Source: Desulfovibrio sp.
GTDB taxonomy: Bacteria; Desulfobacterota; Desulfovibrionia; Desulfovibrionales; Desulfovibrionaceae
Direction: 5' to 3'
Assembly (NCBI GenBank): GCA_014804905.1
Contig: JAAUYX010000067.1
Location: 1 to 13,313, forward strand
DNA: 13,313 nucleotides
The notes below the pieces were generated by a model. It saw only the letters and a list, made by a program, of their open reading frames with translations. It had not been told where the DNA came from and did not search any database. Numbering within the stretch: position 1 is the stretch's first letter; every line of letters starts with the position of its first letter. This document shows, in pieces, positions 7,398-12,806 of the stretch. Both the position numbers and the translations under genes were made by a program.

Positions 7398-8195
7398 CTA
7401 CTCCCCGAGAATCTTGAGGGCCTGGTCCACGGTGGCGTTTTCATGCACGATGGCGCGCAGCGCCCGCACGAGCTCCACCCGGCGCGGATGCTGGAACACG
7501 TTGCGGCCCATGGAGATGCCCGCGCCGCCCGCCTGCAGCGAGTCATAGACCATCTGGAGCACGGCCCGGTCGGAGTCCATGCGCTCGCCGCCCGCGATGA
7601 CCACGGGCACGCAGCAGTTGGCGACAACGTCGGCGAAGCTGTCCGGGTCCCCGGTGTAGGAAACCTTGACGATGTCCGCGCCGAGTTCCACGCCCACGCG
7701 CGCGCAATGGGCGATATTGGCCGGGTCGAAGCTGTTCTTCACCTGCGGGCCGCGGGCGTAGACCATGGCGAGCAGCGGCATGTGCCAGTTGTCGCAGGCC
7801 TCGGCGATGATGCCCATGTCGCGCAGCATGTCGCGCTCGTTGACGTCGCCGAGGTTGATGTGCACGGAGACGGCGTCCGCGCCGTGCTTGAGGCCCTCCT
7901 CCACCGTGCCCACGAGGGTCTTGGTGTTCCCGTTGGGTGAGAGCGCCGTGGAGGCGGAAAGATGCACAATGAGGCCGATGTCCTTCCCGGCGCTCCTGTG
8001 CGAGCAGCGCACGAGGCCCTTGTGCATGAGCACCGCGTCGGCCCCGGCCTTGGCCATGTCGTTGACGGTCTCGCGCATGTCGATGAGGCCGTCCACGAGG
8101 CCCATGGTCACGCCGTGGTCCATGGGGACGATGATGGTGCGGCCGTCGGTGCGGTCGAGGATGCGCTCCATGCGAACCTGTTTGCCGAGATACAT
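7398..8195 (-). CDS. aroA': 2-amino-3,7-dideoxy-D-threo-hept-6-ulosonate (ADTH) synthase, class I aldolase family
   Basis: DeoC/FbaB-like class I aldolase that in this pathway condenses L-aspartate semialdehyde with a 6-deoxy-5-ketofructose phosphate to give ADTH, bypassing DAHP synthase. The protein has 265 residues from ATG 8195, which has AAGGAG eight bases ahead; the longer frame to 8270 runs into the attenuator terminator and is not used. Key residues by family comparison are D26-H27 (IIVPMDHGVTMG), Y146 (AMVYARG) and the likely Schiff-base Lys K177 (ADIVKVSYTGD). A phosphate-binding region with IAGGERM (200-206) and AGISMGRNVFQH (215-226) closes the barrel. Some relatives are annotated as fructose-bisphosphate aldolase, but the partner gene for 3-dehydroquinate synthase II immediately downstream favours ADTH synthase. 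It is the first structural gene behind the attenuator described below. Confidence 0.92.
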   Translation of the reverse strand: MYLGKQVRMERILDRTDGRTIIVPMDHGVTMGLVDGLIDMRETVNDMAKAGADAVLMHKGLVRCSHRSAGKDIGLIVHLSASTALSPNGNTKTLVGTVEEGLKHGADAVSVHINLGDVNERDMLRDMGIIAEACDNWHMPLLAMVYARGPQVKNSFDPANIAHCARVGVELGADIVKVSYTGDPDSFADVVANCCVPVVIAGGERMDSDRAVLQMVYDSLQAGGAGISMGRNVFQHPRRVELVRALRAIVHENATVDQALKILGE

Positions 8196-8249
8196 GGGAA
8201 ACTCCTTCAGTTTGTGGCCCCGGAACGGACCAGACCGGGCCGGCGGAAC

Positions 8250-8281
8250 AAAAAAGGGCCGCCGGCACATGCCTGCGGCCC
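8250..8281 (-). terminator. Rho-independent attenuator terminator (segments 3:4)
   Basis: On the - strand, GGGCCGC (8281-8275) and GCGGCCC (8262-8256) form seven perfect pairs. After one A/G mismatch, GGC and GCC form three more pairs around an ATGT loop (8267-8270). The stem is followed directly by six T (8255-8250). It lies 54 bases ahead of the ADTH synthase start and after the leader peptide stop, so it would stop transcription before the structural genes. Its 5' arm is also the partner of an upstream antiterminator segment. Confidence 0.92.
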
Positions 8282-8333
8282 CTGGACTTCACGTTGGCGG
8301 TATGGCGTCAGCGCAGTTCCCGGCCGCAGGCAT
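8269..8333 (-). promoter_or_regulatory. Antiterminator pairing (segments 2:3) and protector stem of the aromatic attenuator
   Basis: The - strand sequence ATGCCTGCGGCC (8333-8322), inside the end of the leader peptide gene, is perfectly complementary over 12 bases to GGCCGCAGGCAT (8280-8269), which makes up most of the 5' arm of the terminator. Pairing of these two would prevent the terminator from forming. The same segment 2 can instead pair with GCCGCTGGT (8366-8358), covering the end of codon 17 to the first base of codon 20 and including the Trp codon, as GCCGCUGGU:GCCUGCGGC with one U-U mismatch. That gives the classical four-segment arrangement: 1:2 protector, 2:3 antiterminator, 3:4 terminator. 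The pairings were seen directly; the regulatory outcome is inferred from the trp/phe operon paradigm. Confidence 0.88.
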
Positions 8334-8415
8334 CCGTAAAGTAAAAGTACGCAAAGAACCAGCGGCTCGCGCCGGCGGCGTACTGGATGGCTGCGGGGGA
8401 AAGAACGCTCGACAT
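8308..8415 (-). CDS. Aromatic-rich attenuator leader peptide, 35 aa
   Basis: A short gene starting at ATG 8415 and ending in TGA at 8310-8308. Residues 18-26 read RWFFAYFYF, so seven of eight consecutive residues from 19 to 26 are Trp, Phe or Tyr (codons UGG UUC UUU GCG UAC UUU UAC UUU). The run is followed by TDACGRELR and the stop. A CGGAG Shine-Dalgarno element lies six to seven bases upstream of the ATG. The peptide is encoded between a good promoter and the terminator ahead of an operon for Phe and Tyr synthesis and the common aromatic pathway. It overlaps RNA segments 1 and 2 of the attenuator. The product itself probably has no function. Its translation would act as a sensor: slow reading of the aromatic codons leaves segment 2 free to pair with segment 3. 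The longer in-frame reading back to 8706 runs antisense-frame through the channel gene and is not the gene. Confidence 0.9.
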   Translation of the reverse strand: MSSVLSPAAIQYAAGASRWFFAYFYFTDACGRELR

Positions 8416-8433
8416 GGAAAACTCCGTTGCTTC

Positions 8434-8462
8434 GGCATAGCCCGCGGGCGCTGGCCTGTCAA
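8434..8462 (-). promoter_or_regulatory. Sigma-70-type promoter of the aromatic operon
   Basis: On the - strand, a perfect -35 TTGACA (8462-8457), a 17-base spacer and a -10 TATGCC (8439-8434). The start of transcription is expected near 8427, giving a leader RNA that begins roughly a dozen bases before the leader peptide ATG. An AT-rich imperfect palindrome, AAGAAAATTCTT (8472-8461), touches the -35 and could act as an UP-like element or operator. The -10 departs from consensus at two positions. No experimental start site is known to me. Confidence 0.8.
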
Positions 8463-8476
8463 GAATTTTCTTCGCC

Positions 8477-8504
8477 GGCGCGGAAAACGGGAAGGTTCCG
8501 CGCC
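8477..8504 (-). terminator. Hairpin after the channel gene, possible terminator without a U-tract
   Basis: Nine perfect pairs, GGCGCGGAA (8504-8496) with TTCCGCGCC (8485-8477), around a ten-base loop, 12 bases past the channel gene stop. On the - strand it is followed by GGCGAAGAAAATTC and not by a T run, so it is not a standard intrinsic terminator. It may stabilise the 3' end of the urease-cluster message or help separate it from the aromatic operon promoter that begins 14 bases further on. Confidence 0.5.
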
Positions 8505-8516
8505 CCTGGCCGCCTG

Positions 8517-9398
8517 TCACCCCTGCTGCGCTGGCTTGTGCTTGAGCTTGTTGTTGTAGGCCGTGACCATCTGCCCGAAATACACGGTGAACAGCGGGAA
8601 CATGATAAGGCCCACCAGGGAGAGGATGAGGCTCAGCACCTTGCCTATGGGCGTCGAAGGGTTGATGTAGCAGCCCACGGTGGAGGCGTTCATGCCCGCC
8701 CACCACAAGGCGTTCCAGAAATTCTTGATTTCCGGGTTCACGGCCTTCTCGGCCACATAGAAGATGAGGCCCGACATGTAGATGAAGGGGACCAGCACGA
8801 TGAGGTAAGAGACGAAGACCGTGGAGGCCAGGTTCTCGCTCACGTAGTTGACCACCACGACAAGGGCCACCATGCCCCGCACGATGGGGATGAAGCAGAT
8901 GTAGCGCAAAATCTCGTGGTCCACCTGGATATTGTACTGCTCGATGATGTTCAGGTACGGGATGGCGATGAAGAGGAAGGGCAGGGTAAGGACAAAGTAG
9001 CGCAATTTGTGATCGGAGATGATGAAGCGGTAGAGATACTCGATGAGAAAGAGCATACAGACATAGAACTGGTACTTCATGTAGAGCGGATTTTCCAGGT
9101 AGTCCACTCCCCTGAAGGTATCGAAGGAAATGAAGGCGATCAGCCCGAAGGAAAGGACGATGGTAAGGATGTTGACGAAATGCGGCAGCGTTCCCGACCA
9201 GAAGGGATGCTTCGGGCCAGTTGTTGCCGCCGCCGGCGCGGTGCCCGCCGCGGCGCTGGCAGCCGCCACCTTTGCCACGTCCGCCGCCGCCTCCTGGGCA
9301 GCCGCGGCTGCCGTCTGGGCGGCCGCCGCTGCCGTTTGCGCCGCGGCGGCGGCTGTCGCCTGGCTGTTGGCCGGGGCCTGCTTCGTCTCAGTCGTCAT
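8517..9398 (-). CDS. Six-TM voltage-gated-like ion channel protein with degenerate K+ filter
   Basis: A 293-residue membrane protein with the layout of the Ion_trans/potassium channel superfamily. An Ala-rich soluble tail occupies 14-60. Predicted membrane segments are about 72-92, 110-127, 133-150, 164-184, 192-214 and 254-278. The S2-like segment has FLIEYLYRFI (117-126), the E-x-x-x-R pattern of voltage-sensor S2 helices. The S4-like segment has only R165 and R174. A pore helix WNALWWAGM (228-236) leads to STVGCYINPSTPIGK (239-253), which resembles the TVGYGDxxPxTxxGK filter of K+ channels but has C-Y-I in place of Y-G-D and is one residue shorter. K+ selectivity is therefore doubtful. ATG 9398 is preferred because AAGGTGG lies six bases upstream; a GTG at 9407 would fall within that ribosome binding site. 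It is the last gene of the urease-side cluster, 27 bases after the MFS gene. Its substrate and role are unknown; cation or ammonium/pH balance is a guess from context. Confidence 0.75.
   Translation of the reverse strand: MTTETKQAPANSQATAAAAAQTAAAAAQTAAAAAQEAAADVAKVAAASAAAGTAPAAATTGPKHPFWSGTLPHFVNILTIVLSFGLIAFISFDTFRGVDYLENPLYMKYQFYVCMLFLIEYLYRFIISDHKLRYFVLTLPFLFIAIPYLNIIEQYNIQVDHEILRYICFIPIVRGMVALVVVVNYVSENLASTVFVSYLIVLVPFIYMSGLIFYVAEKAVNPEIKNFWNALWWAGMNASTVGCYINPSTPIGKVLSLILSLVGLIMFPLFTVYFGQMVTAYNNKLKHKPAQQG
9279..9359 (-). repeat. In-frame 21-base repeats coding for an Ala-rich seven-residue repeat
   Basis: Residues 14-40 of the channel protein consist of AAAAA blocks separated by QT, QT and QE, with a seven-residue period (21 bases). 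The copies differ at synonymous third positions (for example CAAACGGCAGCG and CAGACGGCAGCC), which suggests the protein pattern is retained. Further Ala-rich sequence follows to about residue 60. Confidence 0.8.
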
Positions 9399-9425
9399 GG
9401 TGTCCACCTTGCACTATGCGGCCCG

Positions 9426-10772
9426 TCACACGAGTTTCAGGCGCTTTCCGTAAATAAAGGTAACCGCCGCGCCAGCCAGCTGCACCGCTATGGAAACCAG
9501 CAGCACGGCCGTGATGCCCCCCCAGCTCAGCAGCACGGGCATGAAAAATACACCCAGAATCGCCCCCACCTTGCCGAGCATGGCGGCAATGCCCATGCCC
9601 GCCCCGCGCTCCGCCACCGGGTAGATGCGCGAGGGGATGATGAAGGTGATGAGGTGCGGCCCGGCGTTGAGCGCGGTCTCAAAGACCACGAAGGCGAGGA
9701 AGCTCACCCACACGGGCCAGGCCCACTCGTGCCCGGCCCAGAGCACTGCCAGCGAAAGGGCGCAGAGCACGAAGCTCCAGCCCATGAGCCGCACGGAATT
9801 GACCTTGTGCAGCACAGCGAGCCCGATGGCGAAGCCCGCGCCTATGAAAATATTGATGAAGATGGTCGTGCGCACGGAGTCGAGCACTTTCGGCACGCCC
9901 TCGCCCACATCGCCCTGGAGCCCCAGCGCCATGACGAGGATGGGCAAAAATACGCCGAAGCCATAGACCCCGAGGCCCTCGCAGGCCCAAGAAATGCCGC
10001 TGAAGATGACCTTTTCAAGGTTCTCGCCGCGGAACATCTCCCCCCAGCCGACGGGTTTCCCGGCGTCCTTCTTGGGCAGTGGCAGCACCTCGGCCTGCGG
10101 CCCGAAAAAGTCCCGCGCGGCAGCTTGCGCCTTTTCCGTCTCGCCCCGGGCCATGAGCCAGCGCGGGCTCTGGTACCAGCGCAGGCGCAACAAAAAGCCC
10201 AAAACGCCGAGCCCGCCCACGAAGAGGATGAGATAGGGCCACGCCGTCGCCGACGGGTCGGCCCGAAGCAGGAAATAGGCCCAGGCCGCCCCGCCCACGA
10301 AGCCCACGGCGCAGGTGCCCTTGGCGAGGCCCACGAAGAAGCTCTCCCACTTGGCGGGCATGATTTCCGAGATATACGCGGAATCGAGGCTGTAGCCGCC
10401 GCCCACGCCGAGGCCGATGATAAAGAGGCCCGAACTGAGCAGCCAGAAGCTGTCGGAGATATAGACCACGCCGGCTCCGGCCGCGATGATGAGCGGGCAG
10501 AGGCGGAACCAGAAGAGATAGCCCATGCTGTCCATGAGCTTGCCGATAATGACCGAGCCCACGGCAATCCCCACGAGGCCGCTCGCCCCGAGGATGCCCT
10601 GCTCGGCCACGGAAAGGTGCGGCGTGCCCAGAAGCAGGATGAGCGGGATGATGATGCCGGCGATGGTGGAGAGCGCCGCGCCGATAAGCTGCTCCAGCGA
10701 GGCCACGGCGAAGATGTACCAATGCCGGGCGCGCAGGGGCATTTGCGCCAGGGGGATGAGTTGTTCAGCCAT
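9426..10772 (-). CDS. MFS transporter, sugar-porter/metabolite-symporter-like, in the urease cluster
   Basis: A 448-residue, roughly 12-TM secondary transporter of the inner membrane. Motif A-like GKLMDSMGYLFWFR lies at 77-90 between TM2 and TM3. PRWLMARGETEKA at 203-215 matches the central-loop pattern of the sugar porter branch, and IPSRIYPVAERGAGMGIAAMLGK at 379-401 matches its C-terminal E-x-x-P-x-x-x-R-G type motif. A soluble central loop of about 50 residues (205-255) separates the halves. The start at 10772 lies 15 bases after the urea transporter stop; the only SD-like element, GAGGGACGGG, is rather distant, so the start is less certain (Met11 is the alternative). The substrate cannot be inferred. 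Position between a urea transporter and a channel suggests a solute linked to urea or nitrogen use, but that is only context. Confidence 0.85.
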   Translation of the reverse strand: MAEQLIPLAQMPLRARHWYIFAVASLEQLIGAALSTIAGIIIPLILLLGTPHLSVAEQGILGASGLVGIAVGSVIIGKLMDSMGYLFWFRLCPLIIAAGAGVVYISDSFWLLSSGLFIIGLGVGGGYSLDSAYISEIMPAKWESFFVGLAKGTCAVGFVGGAAWAYFLLRADPSATAWPYLILFVGGLGVLGFLLRLRWYQSPRWLMARGETEKAQAAARDFFGPQAEVLPLPKKDAGKPVGWGEMFRGENLEKVIFSGISWACEGLGVYGFGVFLPILVMALGLQGDVGEGVPKVLDSVRTTIFINIFIGAGFAIGLAVLHKVNSVRLMGWSFVLCALSLAVLWAGHEWAWPVWVSFLAFVVFETALNAGPHLITFIIPSRIYPVAERGAGMGIAAMLGKVGAILGVFFMPVLLSWGGITAVLLVSIAVQLAGAAVTFIYGKRLKLV

Positions 10773-10787
10773 TGTCGCGCCCGTCCC

Positions 10788-11828
10788 TCAGTTCTTGGCG
10801 GTCTTCTTGAGGGCCTTCACGGTGCTTGCGCCCTCGCCGGTGTGCTTCCAGTCGCTCTTGTCGGGCTCGTCTTCATCCAGCTTGTAGAGCGGCAGCAGGA
10901 AGAGCCAGGTGGCCACGCAGAAAGGCCCGGTCAGGGTGGGCAGGCCCCAGGGGGCCATGAAAGCGTCCATGCCCGCCTGGATGAACACTGTGGCGATGAC
11001 GCCGGTGATGGCCCAGAGGGCGGAGCGCCAGTTCACCTTATAGAAAGTGCAGCCGAGCGCGATGGCGGTAAGCACCGGGCTGAAGCCGAAGAGGCCCGCG
11101 GTCACGTCCGCCGGGTCCGCGGCGAAGGCGATGGCAACGGCCAGCGCCACGGCCGAGCCCACGGCCGCGTACACCGCCGCCCAGAGGCTGCACACGCCGA
11201 GCCCCACGAGGAAGATGAGGCCCGTGACCGCATTGTTGATGAGGAACACCTGGGAAATGCCCTTGAGCCAGTAGATGACGAAGGACTGGATGCTCCAGTC
11301 GAGCTCGCCGCCGATATGGATGATGAGCGCCGGGGAATCCGCGTCGGCCAGCGGCATACCGGTGAGCACCCGCGCGGAGAGGAGGAAAACCCAGGTCAGG
11401 AACACGAAGGGAAAGGTCAGCGAATTGATCTTGAAGCGCACGGAGACATTGTTGAAGCCCCGCCGCATCCAGGTGGTGAGCATGGAGCAGAAGATGAGGG
11501 CGATCCACATCAGCGGCACGGGCGCGAGAAAGGTGGGGAAGGCGCAGCCCACAAGGATGCCGTTGAAGCCCCAGAGGCCGTCCTGCCCGTCCTCGGGATA
11601 TTCGCCGATGATCCAGCCCGCGAAGCTGCTGGCGATGAGGCCCACCACCGCGCCCCAGGCCACCTGCGGCGCGCCCGCGTTGTAGGCGCCCCAGAAGATG
11701 CCCGCGAGAAAGAGCAGGCCCGTCCAGGCACTCTGCTGGAACATGACCTGGCCGGAGCCGCGCAGAAGGTCGCGCACGGCGCCCTGGAACGAAAACACAT
11801 AGGTGCGGGGCTGGTCAGTCGTCGCCAT
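10788..11828 (-). CDS. Urea transporter (UT family)
   Basis: Channel-type urea permease of the inner membrane, the bacterial counterpart of kidney UT proteins. The protein has 346 residues, close to the structurally solved D. vulgaris homologue as I recall it. It shows the internal twofold repeat of the family: GLWGFNGILVGCAFPTF (84-100) and INSLTFPF (134-141) in the first half, GLFGFSPVLTAIALG (245-259) and GLPTLTGPFCVATWLF (295-310) in the second. The conserved Thr residues in SLTFPF and TLTGPF line the pore in the solved structure. An N-terminal GQVMFQ (26-31) is also typical. A hydrophilic, Lys-rich C-terminal tail follows residue 316. ATG 11828 has AGGAG seven bases ahead. Lying 22 bases after ureD, it would supply urea to the cytoplasmic urease. 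Confidence 0.95.
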   Translation of the reverse strand: MATTDQPRTYVFSFQGAVRDLLRGSGQVMFQQSAWTGLLFLAGIFWGAYNAGAPQVAWGAVVGLIASSFAGWIIGEYPEDGQDGLWGFNGILVGCAFPTFLAPVPLMWIALIFCSMLTTWMRRGFNNVSVRFKINSLTFPFVFLTWVFLLSARVLTGMPLADADSPALIIHIGGELDWSIQSFVIYWLKGISQVFLINNAVTGLIFLVGLGVCSLWAAVYAAVGSAVALAVAIAFAADPADVTAGLFGFSPVLTAIALGCTFYKVNWRSALWAITGVIATVFIQAGMDAFMAPWGLPTLTGPFCVATWLFLLPLYKLDEDEPDKSDWKHTGEGASTVKALKKTAKN

Positions 11829-11850
11829 ATCGCATCTCCTCTCTATCTTC

Positions 11851-12801
11851 TCAGCGCCAGGGAAATTCCTTGGGCAGCGGATGCCCCTTCACCGCCTGGC
11901 GCACGGTGGAACAAAACTCTCTCACCACAGCCTTCACCGGCCCCGGCTCCATGCCCAGGACCTTGAAAAGCAGCCCGGCCCCGTTGGGAAGATGCGTCAC
12001 GCCGCTGGCTATGCGCTTCTCCTTGTCGATGACGGGCTCGGTTGCCGCATAGACCTTTTCCGCCTGCTCCTCGGGGGCGAGCACGATGACATTGGCGAAC
12101 ACGTCATACTGGTGCATCACGCCCACGTCGCGCAAATGCCCGGCGCGCGGATCGATGACGAATTTCTCCCGGAAGAGCGGCGTGCCGTCGGGGCGCCGCG
12201 CGTGCGCGCACACCGAGAGCACGTCATACTGGAAGATTTCGCCATCCTTGTAGTATTTGCGCCCCGGCATATAGATTTCGGAATAGAACATGGCCGCAGT
12301 CGGGTCCACGATGATGTCCGTATCCGAGATATAGCGGGTGTGGCGGCAGGGGATGATGGGCTCGGGCAGATATTCGAGATACGCATCCGCCTCCAGGGTG
12401 ATGGTCTGGCGCATGGCGGAATAATTGCTCGTCATCTCCGCGAGCTTTGTTGCCGCGCCCGTGCTGATGAAGGCCATGGCGCCCTTTTTCAGCACAAAGT
12501 TCTGCACATAGCGGTCGCCGTCCACATTGGGGCCGCCCGAGGAGAGGATATAGACGCAGGGCATCTCCGGGAGCTCTTCGTCGAAATAGAGCTCCTGCTG
12601 CACGATGAGCGGGGCCCGGCGGTCGAGCTCGCGCAGGATGGACTTGCCCTCGCGGTTGAGCTCAAAGCCGAGGTTGAGATAGCCGTGCTTGCCGGGGCAG
12701 CCCACATACATGGCGGCGGGCTGCTCCGTGAAGCCCGCGAGCTCCGGCATGGCGTCGAAATCGACCTTGGGGGCGTCGGAATAGTGAAGCTGCTGCGCCA
12801 T
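11851..12801 (-). CDS. ureD: Urease accessory protein UreD (UreH)
   Basis: Scaffold that binds the urease apoenzyme and, with UreF and UreG, helps deliver nickel to the active site. The protein has 316 residues, somewhat longer than the typical 260-290. Recognisable parts are RAPLIVQQELYFDEELPEMPCVYILSSGGPNVDGDRY (61-97, ending in the conserved GGxxxGD-type turn), FISTGAATKLAEM (110-122) and LEYLPEPIIPCRHTRY (142-157), the usual order of UreD/UreH strands. It starts five bases after the ureG stop, with TGAGG a few bases upstream of the ATG. No signal peptide or membrane segment is seen, consistent with a cytoplasmic factor. Confidence 0.93.
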   Translation of the reverse strand: MAQQLHYSDAPKVDFDAMPELAGFTEQPAAMYVGCPGKHGYLNLGFELNREGKSILRELDRRAPLIVQQELYFDEELPEMPCVYILSSGGPNVDGDRYVQNFVLKKGAMAFISTGAATKLAEMTSNYSAMRQTITLEADAYLEYLPEPIIPCRHTRYISDTDIIVDPTAAMFYSEIYMPGRKYYKDGEIFQYDVLSVCAHARRPDGTPLFREKFVIDPRAGHLRDVGVMHQYDVFANVIVLAPEEQAEKVYAATEPVIDKEKRIASGVTHLPNGAGLLFKVLGMEPGPVKAVVREFCSTVRQAVKGHPLPKEFPWR

Positions 12802-12806
12802 GGGCC

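Noticed and set aside
8196..8270. Longer start for ADTH synthase at 8270.
   Set aside because: It would place the start within the terminator hairpin. ATG 8195 has AAGGAG and gives the normal family length.
8427..11966. A very long open frame (1179 codons) on the + strand opposite the channel, MFS and urea transporter genes.
   Set aside because: Its translation is rich in His, Glu, Arg and Gly with no domain signature, as expected of an antisense frame in GC-rich DNA. The - strand frames have clear family motifs, ribosome binding sites and tight spacing.
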